The notes under the pieces: generated by a model
What the model saw: only the letters and a program-made list of their open reading frames with translations
Databases searched by the model: none
What the model was told of the DNA's origin: nothing
Assembly (NCBI RefSeq): GCF_018882095.1
Contig: NZ_JACVPD010000003.1
Coordinates: forward strand, 186,001 to 250,000
DNA: 64,000 bases
From: Polynucleobacter sp. CS-Odin-A6
GTDB taxonomy: Bacteria > Pseudomonadota > Gammaproteobacteria > Burkholderiales > Burkholderiaceae
Reading direction: 5' to 3'
Made by a program: the position numbers and the translations under genes
In this document: in pieces, positions 35,660 to 46,858 of the stretch
How positions within the stretch are numbered: position 1 is the stretch's first letter
How the letters are laid out: every line of letters begins with the position of its first letter

Positions 35660-36429
35660 TAAGGGGAACCAAGCTCAACAAGTCTGGGCGTTAAGCCCAT
35701 GGCCTTCACTTTTTTCTCGGCAGCCTCAGCGACATCTTTATCGAGAAAAGGTCCCGCTCTTAGAACATAGAGTTTGGTGCCATCGGCGCTTGTTTTATTT
35801 AAAACGTAGTTGGGAATCTTTTGGTCCTTCATTTTAGAAATCCAACCTTTAGCCCGATCTTCGGATGCGAAGGCACCAATCTGAATCAAGTACTTTCCAG
35901 ACCCCGCTTTTTTTGAAGTCTCTTCTGTTTTGGCAGCAGGGTTTGCTGAAGCAACTACTTCCTCTCCAGCAGCTAAGCCAATGGAACTGGCTTTATTTAA
36001 TGATGGGGCTGATTTAGCATCAGATTTCATTTCAGATTTAATCTCGGGTACCGAGATGATCTCCCTCTCCTTGAGCGGAAGATCTTCTGATGCCTTAATC
36101 TTTTCTTCGTTAGCGGGGACAGCAACATTAGGCGCTGGGAGACTAGAAACAATATTGATAGCAATGTCATTATTCACTGCTTTTGGCTTGCTATCTAAAA
36201 TTCGTGGGAGCCCCACTACTGCAATGAGTACCAATACGGCTGCACCAATCAGGCGATGACGAGCGCGCTGCTGCTCAGGATCTTCATTAAACGCAAGCTC
36301 TTCGCTTTCTTGAGCCCTTTGAAAGCTCCGCGGAGCTAATTTATTGACAGTGCGGCGGCCTCTCACAGAATCTCGATCGAGATATTCAGTATCAGAGTTT
36401 CGCTTAAAAAGCTTCGGTAAACGAATCAT
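35659..36429 (-). CDS. SPOR domain protein (DedD-like)
   Basis: A 256-residue bitopic protein with a cytoplasmic N-terminus of about 58 residues, one transmembrane helix (about 60-80), a low-complexity periplasmic linker, and a C-terminal SPOR domain (about 178-254, KYLIQIGAFASEDRAKGWISKM). SPOR domains bind denuded septal peptidoglycan. Its place between folC and cvpA is that of dedD in E. coli. It probably works in cell division. Confidence 0.88.
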   Translation of the reverse strand: MIRLPKLFKRNSDTEYLDRDSVRGRRTVNKLAPRSFQRAQESEELAFNEDPEQQRARHRLIGAAVLVLIAVVGLPRILDSKPKAVNNDIAINIVSSLPAPNVAVPANEEKIKASEDLPLKEREIISVPEIKSEMKSDAKSAPSLNKASSIGLAAGEEVVASANPAAKTEETSKKAGSGKYLIQIGAFASEDRAKGWISKMKDQKIPNYVLNKTSADGTKLYVLRAGPFLDKDVAEAAEKKVKAMGLTPRLVELGSP

Positions 36430-36432
36430 GGA

Positions 36433-37758
36433 TCAATGCGCCTGGTTATTTCGATATGCCATTACGCCGGCAACGGTATAGAAGGATCCGAAGATGACAA
36501 TTCTATCACCCTCACCTGCTTTAGAAAGGGCTTTTTGATACGCTGCAGCAGGATCTGAGAAGCATTCAATGCCCCCATCAGCACTATTTTGAATAACAAC
36601 CCCAAGCTCCGCCAACTTCTCTGCTAAAACCCGCGCACTAGAGGCCCGTGGGGTAGGCAAATCGGTGCAAAACCAGAAATCCACACTACCTAACAAGGGC
36701 TTCATCACGCCAGCAATATCTTTATCTGCCATGGCTCCAAAGATGGCATAGGTGTAGGGGTGATAACCCATCTTGTCCAAACCTTGGCCAAGTGTCGCAG
36801 AAGCATGCGGATTATGAGCAACATCGAGGATCACGGTGGGCTGACCTGGTAGCACCTGAAAGCGGCCTGGCAACTCGACCAAGGCAAATCCATTGCGAAT
36901 ATCTTGAGCACTGACAGGTAAGCGCTGATGTAAAGCCATTAAGGCGGCAATGACAGCGGATGCATTCAGAATTTGGTTGGCACCGCGTAAAGCGGGATAA
37001 CCTAAACCACTAAAACGTTTTTGACGCCCTGCCCAACCCCATTGTTGCTTATCGCCTTGAAAATTAAAGTCTCTCCCTTGCAGCCATAAATCACAACCCA
37101 GCTCTTCAGCTTGATCAATTAAAGATTGTGGGGGCACTGGATCTCCGCAAACGGCAATAGCGCCTGATCGAAAAATACCTGCTTTTTCACGTGCAATAGC
37201 TTCACGTGTATCGCCTAAAAAATCTGAATGATCAATGTCAATGCTAGTGACGATTGCGCAATCAGCATCAACAATATTGACGGCATCTAAGCGACCGCCC
37301 ATTCCGACTTCTAGTATGACGGCATCTAAGCTTGCCTTAGAGAATAGATGCATGATTGCAAGAGTCGTAAATTCAAAATAAGTTAAGGTTGGTGGATCCA
37401 GTAGACTCACGCGAGCTTTTTCAACTAAAGCAAAATGCTCTAGCAATACGACATCCGCTACTTCCTCACCATTCACGCGAGCACGTTCATTGAACGAGAG
37501 TAAATGGGGCGACATGTGGCAACCCACTTTATATCCCGATGCCAGCAGGATACTTTCCAAGTAGGCACAGGTTGATCCCTTGCCATTAGTGCCGGCAACC
37601 GTAATGACAGGGCAATTAAAATGAAGGCCTAGTGACTCCTTGACGCGATTAATCCGGTCAAGCCCCATATCGATACCGACGGGGTGAGCAGTTTCAAGGT
37701 GGCTAAGCCAGGCCGCTAGGCTAGAAAAAAGAATGGGGGCTTGGTATGAAGTGCTCAA
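36433..37758 (-). CDS. folC: Bifunctional dihydrofolate synthase / folylpolyglutamate synthase
   Basis: A Mur-ligase-fold enzyme that adds glutamate to dihydropteroate and then to folates. The P-loop is VAGTNGKGST at about 54-63, with GCHMSPHLLSFNERARVNGE, LEVGMGGRLDAVN and ILDVAHNPHA as further signatures. Length is 441 residues. It is 5 bases after accD and 3 bases before the SPOR gene, in the accD-folC-dedD-cvpA order. Confidence 0.95.
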   Translation of the reverse strand: MSTSYQAPILFSSLAAWLSHLETAHPVGIDMGLDRINRVKESLGLHFNCPVITVAGTNGKGSTCAYLESILLASGYKVGCHMSPHLLSFNERARVNGEEVADVVLLEHFALVEKARVSLLDPPTLTYFEFTTLAIMHLFSKASLDAVILEVGMGGRLDAVNIVDADCAIVTSIDIDHSDFLGDTREAIAREKAGIFRSGAIAVCGDPVPPQSLIDQAEELGCDLWLQGRDFNFQGDKQQWGWAGRQKRFSGLGYPALRGANQILNASAVIAALMALHQRLPVSAQDIRNGFALVELPGRFQVLPGQPTVILDVAHNPHASATLGQGLDKMGYHPYTYAIFGAMADKDIAGVMKPLLGSVDFWFCTDLPTPRASSARVLAEKLAELGVVIQNSADGGIECFSDPAAAYQKALSKAGEGDRIVIFGSFYTVAGVMAYRNNQAH

Positions 37759-37763
37759 GCGCT

Positions 37764-38651
37764 TTATACAGCCGAGCTGCCTACAGTCGCAGGCTCAGGA
37801 AGTTGTTGAAGTAAGGCCAATAAGCGAGCAATCTCACCACGCATTTGGCGACGATCCACAATCATGTCGATGCCACCCTTCTGCATCAAAAATTCAGCAC
37901 GCTGAAACCCTTCCGGTAGTTTTTCACGCACAGTCTGCTCGATCACTCGAGGTCCAGCAAAACCAATCAAAGCCTTAGGCTCAGCAATGACTACATCACC
38001 CATAAAGGCAAAGCTAGCAGAAATTCCGCCCATCGTTGGGTCGGTCAAAACACTGATATAGGGTAATTTCTTTTTAGACAATAAAGTCAACATCGAGTTG
38101 GTTTTTGCCATCTGAAAAAGGGATAGCAGGCTTTCTTGCATGCGCGCACCCCCAGTAGCGGTCACGCAGATAAAGGCACACTTCTTGGCAATCGCCTCTT
38201 GGACACCGCGAGCAAAACGCTCACCGACAACTGAGCCCATAGAGCCACCCATAAACTGGAACTCAAAGCAGGCCGCTACAACGGGGATACTTTCGATTTT
38301 CCCGCCAAGAACAATCAAGGCTTCAGATTCGCCAGAGGCATCGCTGGCTTCTTTCAGGCGATCGGGGTACTTTTTAGAATCTTTAAATTTCAGCGGATCA
38401 ATTGGGAAAATGTCAGCACCAATCTCATAACGACCCTTAGGATCTACCAGGCTATCGAGTCGCTGGCGGGCGCCGATGCGCATGTGATGACTACATTTCG
38501 GACAAACAGAAAGATTGGCTTCGATATCAGTACTGTAAAGAACAGTTTCACAGCTGGGGCACTTAACCCAAAGACCCTCCGGAACAGATTTGCGATTTGC
38601 AGGATCCGTATGTTGGATTTGTGGGGGTAATAATTTATCGATCCAGCTCAT
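37764..38651 (-). CDS. accD: Acetyl-CoA carboxylase carboxyltransferase subunit beta
   Basis: With AccA it transfers the carboxyl group from carboxybiotin to acetyl-CoA. The zinc ribbon has cysteines at about 31, 34, 50 and 53. The carboxyltransferase core shows [22 protein letters not shown] and [13 protein letters not shown]. At 295 residues it is full length. It follows trpA by 22 bases, a usual order in betaproteobacteria. Confidence 0.97.
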   Translation of the reverse strand: MSWIDKLLPPQIQHTDPANRKSVPEGLWVKCPSCETVLYSTDIEANLSVCPKCSHHMRIGARQRLDSLVDPKGRYEIGADIFPIDPLKFKDSKKYPDRLKEASDASGESEALIVLGGKIESIPVVAACFEFQFMGGSMGSVVGERFARGVQEAIAKKCAFICVTATGGARMQESLLSLFQMAKTNSMLTLLSKKKLPYISVLTDPTMGGISASFAFMGDVVIAEPKALIGFAGPRVIEQTVREKLPEGFQRAEFLMQKGGIDMIVDRRQMRGEIARLLALLQQLPEPATVGSSAV

Positions 38652-38673
38652 TAGTTTTTGACTATCCAGTGCA

Positions 38674-39471
38674 TTAACTATCTAAAGCAACGCGAATTTC
38701 TCGTATGAAGTTCACAAGTGATTGTACTGCCTGCTCCGGGGCTGAATCCTCTAAAAGACGGATTATTCGACTACCAATAACTACCGCATCCGCTGTTTTT
38801 GAAACCGCACGCGCACTCTCTGGATCGTTGATACCAAAACCGACTGCAATGGGGATTGACGTAGCATCACGAATTTTGGGAATATTGCTCGCCACATCCT
38901 GGGTATTCAAGTGAGATGCACCTGTAACCCCTCGCATAGAGACGTAATAGATATAACCAGAAGCAATTTTAGCGGCCTCTTTAATGCGATCTGACGATGA
39001 AGTAGGTGCTAATAAGAAAATAGGGTCTACTCCAGCCGCTCGCATACGCGCTGCAAAATCAACACACTCTTCTGGTGGGTAATCGACTATGAGCACGCCA
39101 TCGACACCAGCAGACTTTGCTTCATTGGCAAAACGCTCCGCACCCATCTGCTCAACCGGGTTGGCATAGCCCATTAATACTACTGGTGTATTCGTATCGA
39201 CCTGACGAAACTCTTTGACCATCTCTAGGCAACTATGTAAGGTCACACCTTGAGATAGAGCTCTTTCTGAGGAACGCTGAATAACTGGCCCATCAGCCAT
39301 CGGGTCAGAGAATGGCACGCCCAACTCAATTAAATTGGCACCTCCACGAACTAAGGCATGCATCAACTCGACCGTCAGTTGCGGATGGGGATCACCTGCA
39401 GTGATGAATGGAATCAGCCCTTTTTTTCCAGAGGCTTTTAAGTCGTTGAAGAGTGTATTAATTTTTGACAT
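38674..39471 (-). CDS. trpA: Tryptophan synthase alpha chain
   Basis: Cleaves indole-3-glycerol phosphate to indole. The catalytic Glu49 (IELGVPFSD) and Asp60 (PMADGP) fall at the same numbers as in E. coli when the ATG at 39471 is used. A longer frame starting at 39561 inside trpB is rejected for that reason. The phosphate-binding GVTGAS and VAVGFGI-type loops are present. Length is 265 residues; trpB lies 37 bases upstream. Confidence 0.96.
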   Translation of the reverse strand: MSKINTLFNDLKASGKKGLIPFITAGDPHPQLTVELMHALVRGGANLIELGVPFSDPMADGPVIQRSSERALSQGVTLHSCLEMVKEFRQVDTNTPVVLMGYANPVEQMGAERFANEAKSAGVDGVLIVDYPPEECVDFAARMRAAGVDPIFLLAPTSSSDRIKEAAKIASGYIYYVSMRGVTGASHLNTQDVASNIPKIRDATSIPIAVGFGINDPESARAVSKTADAVVIGSRIIRLLEDSAPEQAVQSLVNFIREIRVALDS

Positions 39472-39508
39472 AACAGTTCGTATCTGATTTTTTCTTATTA
39501 CTTCGGAG

Positions 39509-40702
39509 TTAACCTTCAGAACCGGTAGCTTGAGCAACAGTATGCATGTCTTTATCACCACGACCAGATAGATTGACCAAAATGGTTTTATCTTTAGATA
39601 GCGTTGGCGCTAACTTGCAAGCATAAGCAATGGCATGTGCTGACTCAAGCGCAGGAATGATGCCTTCTATTTGGCAACAATCATGGAATGCTTTCAGCGC
39701 CTCTTCGTCTGTGATTGCGACGTATTCAGCACGACCAGAATCTTTGAGCCATGCATGCTCAGGACCAACGCCCGGGTAATCCATGCCGGCAGAAACAGAA
39801 TGGGTTTCAGAAATCTGACCATTCTCATCTTGTAAAAGATAAGTGCGATTGCCATGCAACACTCCTGGCTTACCTACGCACAAGGCCGCAGAATGAAGGC
39901 CACTATTTAAGCCATGTCCCGCTGCCTCAACACCAATGAGTTTAACTTCAGGATATTCAATATATGGATAAAAAATGCCCATCGCATTAGAGCCACCACC
40001 AACACAGGCCATGACAAAATCAGGCTGACGTCCAGTGAGCTCTGGCATCTGCACTTTGCACTCTTCACCAATCACACTCTGGAAATCTCTGACCATCATG
40101 GGGTATGGATGAGGGCCGGCAACAGTGCCAATAATGTAGAAGGTATCTTCAACATTGGTTACCCAATCTCGCATCGCCTCATTGAGGGCATCTTTAAGCG
40201 TTTTAGTACCAGATTCAACGGGAACAACCTTCGCCCCGAGCAATTTCATTCGGAACACATTTTGAGCTTGCCGAGCAACGTCAACAGATCCTTGATATAC
40301 CGTGCAATCTAAACCAAAGCGAGCGCAGATGGTTGCTGTAGCAACACCATGCTGTCCTGCCCCTGTCTCAGCAATAATGCGTGGCTTCCCCATCCGCTTA
40401 GCCAACATTGCCTGACCAATCACGTTATTGATTTTGTGGGCACCAGTATGATTTAAATCTTCACGCTTCAGATAAATCTGAGCACCGCCCAACATTTGAC
40501 TCCAGCGTTTGGCGTGATAGACCGGTGATGGTCGCCCTACAAAGTGTTTGAGCTCGTAATGGAATTCTTCTAAAAACTCGGGGTCGTATTGATATTTGGC
40601 ATAAGCCGCTTTGAGCTCATCCAAAGCAAACATCAGCGTCTCAGAAACAAATACGCCACCGTAAGGACCAAAGTGTCCTCGTGCATCTGGCTTATCGTAC
40701 AT
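39509..40702 (-). CDS. trpB: Tryptophan synthase beta chain
   Basis: Condenses indole with serine using PLP. The PLP lysine is near 90 in [23 protein letters not shown] and [12 protein letters not shown] are the substrate and phosphate loops. At 397 residues it is normal. It follows trpF by 30 bases. The trp genes trpE, trpG, trpD and trpC are not in the window, so tryptophan genes are split as in other Burkholderiales. Confidence 0.97.
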   Translation of the reverse strand: MYDKPDARGHFGPYGGVFVSETLMFALDELKAAYAKYQYDPEFLEEFHYELKHFVGRPSPVYHAKRWSQMLGGAQIYLKREDLNHTGAHKINNVIGQAMLAKRMGKPRIIAETGAGQHGVATATICARFGLDCTVYQGSVDVARQAQNVFRMKLLGAKVVPVESGTKTLKDALNEAMRDWVTNVEDTFYIIGTVAGPHPYPMMVRDFQSVIGEECKVQMPELTGRQPDFVMACVGGGSNAMGIFYPYIEYPEVKLIGVEAAGHGLNSGLHSAALCVGKPGVLHGNRTYLLQDENGQISETHSVSAGMDYPGVGPEHAWLKDSGRAEYVAITDEEALKAFHDCCQIEGIIPALESAHAIAYACKLAPTLSKDKTILVNLSGRGDKDMHTVAQATGSEG

Positions 40703-40732
40703 AAATACCTCTTTTATTTAGCTACAGCAATA

Positions 40733-41407
40733 TTAGGATGTGGTGCTTGCGTCTGCCGCACGCACTGCCTGAATAAACTCCTTCATTAAGGCATGATCTT
40801 TAACACCCTTGCTGATTTCTACGCCGCTAGAGACGTCAACTACGCAAGGATGTAGGCGAGCAATGGCATCGCCCACGTTGTGAACGTTCAACCCACCACT
40901 CAAAACGACCTGATGCGCGTTTGCGCTTATCCATGCTTCTGGGATTCCTGACCAGTCAAAAGGAATGCCTCCTCCACCGTAACCCTCAACTAGGGCATCG
41001 AGCAAAAAAGCATCTGCTTGCCTATATTGTAGGGAAAAATCGGCAAAGGGGAAGTCGGCGCCAACACGGGCCGCTTTTATCCAGGGTTGGCCTGCTGCAA
41101 AGCCCTGGCATTCTGAGGGTGACTCATCCCCATGAAACTGCCATAAAGTGATTGGGGCTACCCTACGAATGGCCTCAAACTCGGCATCTGTGGCATTAAC
41201 AACTAAACCTACTGCATCAACACCGGCTGGAAGCCTGGAGATCAAGGCAGCAGCTGTTTGGGGGCTGACAGCCCGGGGGCTTTTGGGGTAAAAGACAAAA
41301 CCAACGGCATCAACCCCAGCTGCAACTGCTGCATCTACATCATGGATGGTTTTTAGACCACAGATTTTGACTCTGGTTCGATTGGGGGAGTAATTGAGTA
41401 AGCCCAT
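40733..41407 (-). CDS. trpF: Phosphoribosylanthranilate isomerase
   Basis: An (alpha/beta)8 enzyme of tryptophan synthesis. The catalytic Cys16 lies in VKICGLKT. Further signatures are GVDAVGFVFYPKSPRAVSP and VVLSGGLNVHNVG. Length is 224 residues. It follows truA by 42 bases and precedes trpB. Confidence 0.94.
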   Translation of the reverse strand: MGLLNYSPNRTRVKICGLKTIHDVDAAVAAGVDAVGFVFYPKSPRAVSPQTAAALISRLPAGVDAVGLVVNATDAEFEAIRRVAPITLWQFHGDESPSECQGFAAGQPWIKAARVGADFPFADFSLQYRQADAFLLDALVEGYGGGGIPFDWSGIPEAWISANAHQVVLSGGLNVHNVGDAIARLHPCVVDVSSGVEISKGVKDHALMKEFIQAVRAADASTTS

Positions 41408-41449
41408 AAGGAAATGATAAGGCTTTAGGCCTTGGATGACCGAGTTTGA

Positions 41450-42274
41450 CTAAAACAGACTTTTGGGAAGCCACGAATTTTCAAGCCATGGCTGTGGAAT
41501 TTGAAATTGCTCTGGATAAGCGATTTGAGTCAAATAGAGCCCAGCCGGAGAAAAAGTGGGAGCAGCAATACTGCGATTTTTTGCTGCCAAGACATCTGAC
41601 ATCCAATCAGCAGACTGTTTACCAACGCCAATTTGGATAAAGCTACCGACAAGATTGCGGACCATATGATGCAAGAAGGCATTTCCTTTGATCTTAAAAT
41701 ACAGCCAAGGTCTATCAGAGACAATCTCAATAGAATAAATGGTTTTCACAGGAGTCTTACTTTGACATTCAGAGGAGCGAAATGAGGTGAAATCATGCTC
41801 GCCGATTAAACACACTGAAGCCAATTTCATCACATCTACATCAAACCAGCGCTCTGCAGGAAGCATTACATAACCCGCACGTGCAGCAGCCATTGGCGAG
41901 CGGCATGGTCCAGCATGCAAAGCATAAATGTAGGTGCGCTCAAATGCAGAGTAGCGAGCACTAAAATCTACTGAAACAGGCTGAGCCCAATTCACCACAA
42001 TAGATTCTGGTAAGAAAGTATTGACCCCTCTTACCCATGACCAATGATCTCGTTCAACTTCAACATCAAAATGAACGACTTGACCTAAGGCATGTACGCC
42101 AGTATCTGTTCTGCCAGCCGTAATCACGCGTATGGGGTCAGATTGGATCGCACTCGTCCCGACAAATGCAGTAATCGCTTTTTCTACCTCATCTTGAATC
42201 GTGTTTTGATTTACTTGGGATTGCCAACCTGAGTAGGGGCTGCCATCGTATTGGAGGCCTAGGGCTATCCGCAT
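41450..42274 (-). CDS. truA: tRNA pseudouridine(38-40) synthase
   Basis: Makes pseudouridine in the anticodon stem-loop of tRNAs. The catalytic Asp57 lies in [28 protein letters not shown] is the second family motif. Length is 274 residues. It is 9 bases after the fimV-like gene. Confidence 0.96.
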   Translation of the reverse strand: MRIALGLQYDGSPYSGWQSQVNQNTIQDEVEKAITAFVGTSAIQSDPIRVITAGRTDTGVHALGQVVHFDVEVERDHWSWVRGVNTFLPESIVVNWAQPVSVDFSARYSAFERTYIYALHAGPCRSPMAAARAGYVMLPAERWFDVDVMKLASVCLIGEHDFTSFRSSECQSKTPVKTIYSIEIVSDRPWLYFKIKGNAFLHHMVRNLVGSFIQIGVGKQSADWMSDVLAAKNRSIAAPTFSPAGLYLTQIAYPEQFQIPQPWLENSWLPKSLF

Positions 42275-42283
42275 AGCAAGGCT

Positions 42284-43678
42284 TTAGTGATGACGATCTG
42301 ATAGCTCAGCTAACATACCTTGAGCTTCCACCGTAATGGCAGTATCAATATCTGCGCCAATCAGAATGATTTCTTGCAGCGATTTCTTAGCAGCCGCAAA
42401 GTCTTCAATAGTAATATAGGCACGCGCTAAATTTAACTTCACGCGCAGAGTGTCAGCCAAAGGATTCGACTCAGTAAGAACTGCTGCACTTGTTTTTTTT
42501 GCAGGAGATAAGTCTAAATCAATTCCTGCAAATAATGCCTTGGCTCGGTTAGGCATCGCACCAGGTGATGCAGCATGGTCATCAGGGGTTGGAATCGTTT
42601 GTGCTGGTTCTTTAGAAAAATGACGCGCTTCTGACTTACGCGCATTCTTGGCCAACAACCATAGTAGTAATCCTGTAAAACCCATCAGCACCAAAGCGAG
42701 TATGGCAGGCGCAAAACTACCCAGAATAGAGGCATTGTTAGAATTGGGTTCACCCTTATCTTTACCTTTTGCTTTGTCGAGCAGTTGCTGAAGATCTGCA
42801 ATATTTTTTTCTAACTCAACTACACGTTCTCGGCTCTGCTCTAGTATTTTTTCTTGCGCAACCAATTCTTCAGTGTAACGACGCTCCTCGGAGTTACCTT
42901 CAGCAGTAGAGCCAATTTTTAATCTATCTTGAGCAGGTAGCGCCACCCCACTCTTTGAGGTATTTGCAGCAGTGGATGCACCACCCTGTGACGCACGTTT
43001 AGACTGCCATTGGGCATTTGATTCAGCCACAAACTCATAAGCCTCTGCTGGACTAATCGATCGCAATAAAGCTTGACTAGGCTTGCTCAGCTCAGCTCCC
43101 GCCTCAAGTCGATTGATACTGCCGCTAGCAAATGCATCAGGATTAGCTCTAAAAAGTGCCATCATGGTTTGGTCTAGGGTTGCACCATCTAATTTAGGCA
43201 ATAATTGAGAAGCGATCTCAGACAAACTTTGGCCTGGTCTGACAGTAATCTTTTGAGGGTCACCCAAAAGCAAGGTATAGGTCTTAGTAATGCTCCCTGC
43301 AGACCAATTTAATGTCACCATGACATCTAGAAATGGATCATCCACTGCGGGAACTGATTCAACCGTCTCAACCAAGACCATTAACCGCTCTTTCTGATTA
43401 CGATAAACCATCGCTTGCGGATTAAACATGAGTAACTTCTGGGAGACGCCGCGTTTTTCGTATACGGCTTTATTCGAAATATCGACATTCAAACTGGAGA
43501 TAAGCGATTGCTCCTCTGCGCCAACCCGAATTGGAAACTCAACTTTCAGCGGCTCTCCAGGTCGGGACAACAGTTTCGGGGAGCCTAGAGAGATAGCGCC
43601 TGCTGTGCATGACCAGCTCAGCCAAATTAAGCATAGGGCTTTTACTTTTACTAACTTCATTTGGCTCATTCTTAACAT
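42284..43678 (-). CDS. FimV-like peptidoglycan-associated membrane protein
   Basis: A 464-residue protein with a signal sequence (ending SCTAGA), then the FimV N-terminal domain starting ISLGSPKLLSRPGEPLKVEFPI, and a LysM-like region (KITVRPGQSLSEIASQL). A coiled coil follows at about 262-305, a transmembrane helix at about 318-340, and a C-terminal FimV TPR-like domain (KLNLARAYITIEDFAAAKKSLQEI). FimV homologs organise polar pili and signalling. Its first ATG overlaps the asd stop (TAATG); starts at 43669 or 43660 are also possible. Confidence 0.88.
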   Translation of the reverse strand: MLRMSQMKLVKVKALCLIWLSWSCTAGAISLGSPKLLSRPGEPLKVEFPIRVGAEEQSLISSLNVDISNKAVYEKRGVSQKLLMFNPQAMVYRNQKERLMVLVETVESVPAVDDPFLDVMVTLNWSAGSITKTYTLLLGDPQKITVRPGQSLSEIASQLLPKLDGATLDQTMMALFRANPDAFASGSINRLEAGAELSKPSQALLRSISPAEAYEFVAESNAQWQSKRASQGGASTAANTSKSGVALPAQDRLKIGSTAEGNSEERRYTEELVAQEKILEQSRERVVELEKNIADLQQLLDKAKGKDKGEPNSNNASILGSFAPAILALVLMGFTGLLLWLLAKNARKSEARHFSKEPAQTIPTPDDHAASPGAMPNRAKALFAGIDLDLSPAKKTSAAVLTESNPLADTLRVKLNLARAYITIEDFAAAKKSLQEIILIGADIDTAITVEAQGMLAELSDRHH

Positions 43679-44835
43679 TAGCGCTCGAGCAAGATGCGGA
43701 GCATGCGACGTAAGGGCTCAGCAGCACCCCACAAGAGTTGATCGCCCACTGTAAAGGCGCCGAGATATTCAGGGCCCATCGCCATTTTATGTAATCGGCC
43801 AATAGGTACTGTCAAAGTACCGCTAATGGCAGATGGAGATAATTCACGCTCAGTCATCTCACGGTCGTTCGGAACGACTTTGACCCATTGGCTATCGTTA
43901 GCCAAAATGTCTTCGATATCCTGTAAGGGAATATCTTTCTTGAGCTTCACTGTCAAACCCTGTGAGTGGCAACGCATTGCACCAACACGCACACATATAC
44001 CATCAATCGGAATACTTCCAGGCGATCTAAACGCAGGTCGCCCTAAGATCTTGTTAAATTCAGCGCCACCCTTCCACTCTTCTTTAGTTTGGCCATTCTC
44101 AACAGGAACATCAATCCACGGAATTAAGCTACCTGCCAAAGGAGTATTGCGGAAATTTTTCTTAGGAAAATCAGGAGAACGCAAAGTTTCAGTGATTTTT
44201 CGATCAATATCTAAGATCCAGGATGAAGGATCGGCTAATTCGGTTGCGACGCTGTCGCGTAAGGCACCCATCTGCAAAAGAAGCTCACGCATATTCTGAG
44301 CACCAGCGCCTGAAGCAGCTTGATAGGTCATAGCACTAATCCATTCGACCATATCCGCCTTCACAAGACCACCCATAGCCATCATCATCAGACTTACAGT
44401 GCAGTTACTACCAATCCAGTTTTTTCCACCAGCAGCTAATGCCTTGTCTATAACCGGTCGATTTATGGGATCCAGAACCAGCACTGCGTCACCTTTCATA
44501 CGCAATGCACTAGCTGCATCGATCCAGTGGCCCTGCCAACCAGCAGAGCGTAACTTTGGAAAAATATCGTTGGTGTAGTCACCGCCTTGGCAAGTCAAAA
44601 TAATGTCACAACGTGATAGAGCTTGAATGTCGTTCGCATTCCGCAAAGAATTTTCGCCCTTAGTAACCTTTTGTCCGTTAAAGAGAGGAACTTCACCACC
44701 AGCCTGGCTAGTACTAAAAAATACGGGCTCAATGAGATCGAAATCCTTTTCAGCCAGCATTCTATCCATCAGAACACTACCGACCATACCGCGCCAACCG
44801 ACTAAACCTACCAATGGTATTTTTGTATTTGCCAT
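43678..44835 (-). CDS. asd: Aspartate-semialdehyde dehydrogenase
   Basis: Makes aspartate semialdehyde for lysine, threonine, methionine and diaminopimelate. The NADP site [15 protein letters not shown] is at about 12-26 and the catalytic Cys145 lies in [17 protein letters not shown]. Length 385 and these sequences mark the gram-negative Asd type. It follows leuB by 54 bases. Confidence 0.96.
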   Translation of the reverse strand: MANTKIPLVGLVGWRGMVGSVLMDRMLAEKDFDLIEPVFFSTSQAGGEVPLFNGQKVTKGENSLRNANDIQALSRCDIILTCQGGDYTNDIFPKLRSAGWQGHWIDAASALRMKGDAVLVLDPINRPVIDKALAAGGKNWIGSNCTVSLMMMAMGGLVKADMVEWISAMTYQAASGAGAQNMRELLLQMGALRDSVATELADPSSWILDIDRKITETLRSPDFPKKNFRNTPLAGSLIPWIDVPVENGQTKEEWKGGAEFNKILGRPAFRSPGSIPIDGICVRVGAMRCHSQGLTVKLKKDIPLQDIEDILANDSQWVKVVPNDREMTERELSPSAISGTLTVPIGRLHKMAMGPEYLGAFTVGDQLLWGAAEPLRRMLRILLER

Positions 44836-44889
44836 GATTAACTATCTATGAATGAACTGCACTATGTTATTAACTTAAACGATTTATTT

Positions 44890-45957
44890 TCAAAGCGCAG
44901 CCAGAACTGCGTTACCCATTTCAACGGTAGAAACCTTTTGGGTACCTTCTGTGAAAATATCAGCGGTGCGCAATCCTTGTGTCAATACTTTTTGCACAGC
45001 CCTTTCAATACGATCAGCTTGATCAGGCATCTCTAATGAATAACGCAACATCATGGCAGCAGACAAAATGGTTGCCAATGGATTTGCAATACCCTTGCCC
45101 GCAATATCCGGAGCTGAACCATGGCTCGGCTCATACAAGCCTTTATTATTTTTATCCAATGATGCAGACGGCAACATACCAATTGAGCCAGTCAACATCG
45201 CGGCCTCATCGGACAGAATATCGCCGAATAGATTACCAGTCACTACCACATCAAATGCTTTTGGTGCCCTTACTAGTTGCATTGCTGCGTTATCAACGTA
45301 CATATGTGACAACTCGACATCTGGATAATCTTTACCAACCCGAATCATGACTTCACGCCACAACTGTGAGGTCTCCAACACGTTTGCCTTATCAACACTA
45401 CAGACTTTTTTGCTGCGCTTACGAGCCGCTTCAAATGCAACACGACCAATCCGCTCTACCTCTGGCTCGCTGTAATGCATCATGTCATATCCCTCACGCG
45501 CACCCTTGAATAAAGGTAACTCTGAAGTACGAATGCCCCGCGGCTGACCAAAATAGATATCACCATTCAGCTCACGAATAATTAAGATATCAAGACCACC
45601 AACAATTTCTGCTTTCAAGCTAGAAGCCGCTGTGAGCTCGTCGTAGCAAATAGCGGGTCTGAAATTGGCAAACAACTCTAAATGCTTACGCAAACCTAGA
45701 ATGGCTTGCTCAGGACGTAGTTCACGGGCGAGAGTATCGTATTTCCAATCGCCAACAGCGCCGAACAAAATAGCGTCTGCTTTTTTAGCAAGGTCTAATG
45801 TAGCGGGAGGCAAAGGATGGCCAGACAAGTCATAAGCAGCGCCACCAACAGGGGCTGTCTCAAGGTCAAATTGAGGGCCGAGTGCGTTTAATACTTTAAC
45901 GGCTTCAGCAACGATTTCCGGGCCAATACCATCGCCCGGTAGAACTGCAATTTTCAT
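44890..45957 (-). CDS. leuB: 3-isopropylmalate dehydrogenase
   Basis: Oxidatively decarboxylates 3-isopropylmalate in leucine synthesis. It begins [29 protein letters not shown]-like and [27 protein letters not shown] segments carry the substrate and metal-binding residues; [18 protein letters not shown] is the NAD region. Length is 355 residues. It follows leuD by 23 bases. Confidence 0.97.
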   Translation of the reverse strand: MKIAVLPGDGIGPEIVAEAVKVLNALGPQFDLETAPVGGAAYDLSGHPLPPATLDLAKKADAILFGAVGDWKYDTLARELRPEQAILGLRKHLELFANFRPAICYDELTAASSLKAEIVGGLDILIIRELNGDIYFGQPRGIRTSELPLFKGAREGYDMMHYSEPEVERIGRVAFEAARKRSKKVCSVDKANVLETSQLWREVMIRVGKDYPDVELSHMYVDNAAMQLVRAPKAFDVVVTGNLFGDILSDEAAMLTGSIGMLPSASLDKNNKGLYEPSHGSAPDIAGKGIANPLATILSAAMMLRYSLEMPDQADRIERAVQKVLTQGLRTADIFTEGTQKVSTVEMGNAVLAAL

Positions 45958-45980
45958 GAAAGGCCTTTAACTAGATAAAA

Positions 45981-46628
45981 CTACGGCAGTTGTGTCGCAA
46001 GCCAAGGCATCTTGAGGATGCGCTCAGCTTCATAAGCCTTGATTTTATCTGCATGTTCCAGAGTTAAGCCAATATCGTCCAAACCGTTAAGCAAGCAATG
46101 CTTCCTAAATGGCGCTACATCAAAGCTATAAGGAGTACCGTCAGGGGTAATCACTTGCTGAGCATCGAGATCGATAGTGAGCTGATAGCCATTAAACGCC
46201 AGTGTTTCATTAAATAAGTGGTCTACTTGCAGCTCAGACAACACAATGGGTAGAAGGCCATTTTTGAAGCAATTATTGTAGAAAATGTCAGCAAAGCTAG
46301 GAGAAATGACTACCCTAAAGCCGAACTGGTCGAGCGCCCAAGGTGCGTGTTCGCGGGAGCTTCCACAGCCAAAGTTCTTGCGAGCCAACAAAATACCGGC
46401 ATCTTTATAACGGGGCTGGTTTAAAACAAAATCCGGATTCAGGGGGCGTATGCTGCAATCCTGCCCAGGCTCACCATGATCTAGGTAGCGCCACTCATCA
46501 AATAAATTCTGGCCAAAACCGGTTTTCTTAATTGACTTTAAAAATTGTTTTGGGATGATGGCATCGGTATCGACATTCTCGCGATTGAGCGGAGCCACCA
46601 AACCTTTGTATACGGTAAATTTATCCAT
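45981..46628 (-). CDS. leuD: 3-isopropylmalate dehydratase small subunit
   Basis: Swivel-domain subunit of isopropylmalate isomerase, partner of Leu[15 protein letters not shown] and [20 protein letters not shown] are the family signatures. At 215 residues it is typical of the longer bacterial type. A small lipoprotein gene separates it from leuC by design of the operon, ending 5 bases before leuD starts. Confidence 0.96.
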   Translation of the reverse strand: MDKFTVYKGLVAPLNRENVDTDAIIPKQFLKSIKKTGFGQNLFDEWRYLDHGEPGQDCSIRPLNPDFVLNQPRYKDAGILLARKNFGCGSSREHAPWALDQFGFRVVISPSFADIFYNNCFKNGLLPIVLSELQVDHLFNETLAFNGYQLTIDLDAQQVITPDGTPYSFDVAPFRKHCLLNGLDDIGLTLEHADKIKAYEAERILKMPWLATQLP

Positions 46629-46633
46629 TGCTT

Positions 46634-46849
46634 TTACTTAACCGGTGTGACAACAACATCTTTTCCCTGAGTTTGGGATTGGTTATTGTTATTCGTATTC
46701 GCTTGGTTTTTTCCACCCATGGAGTTACCCATCGTTTGGAGATCCTTACCAACACCTTCCATCGTATTGGCGCACGCAGCAAGAATAATCCCAGCAACAG
46801 CGACTACAGTTAGCTTTTTAATCATCGTGCAAGAAGACAATTTGACCAT
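46634..46849 (-). CDS. Entericidin A/B-like small lipoprotein
   Basis: A protein of about 71 residues with a lipoprotein signal ([16 protein letters not shown], lipobox LAAC) and the entericidin-like sequence [18 protein letters not shown]. An Asn/Gln-rich tail follows. An AAGGA ribosome-binding site overlapping the leuC stop favours a start at 46849 or 46852, over the more usual entericidin start MIKKL at 46825, which has no such site. Entericidins are small membrane lipoproteins, in E. coli an antidote/toxin pair; a role within leuCD is unknown. Confidence 0.82.
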   Translation of the reverse strand: MVKLSSCTMIKKLTVVAVAGIILAACANTMEGVGKDLQTMGNSMGGKNQANTNNNNQSQTQGKDVVVTPVK

Positions 46850-46858
46850 CATATTTCC

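Noticed and set aside
39472-39561. N-terminal extension of trpA into trpB
   Set aside because: With the ATG at 39471 the catalytic Glu49 and Asp60 fall at the E. coli positions; the extension only reads through the end of trpB.
43826-44299. A 157-codon open frame antisense to asd
   Set aside because: Low-complexity translation without family features; asd on the other strand is certain.
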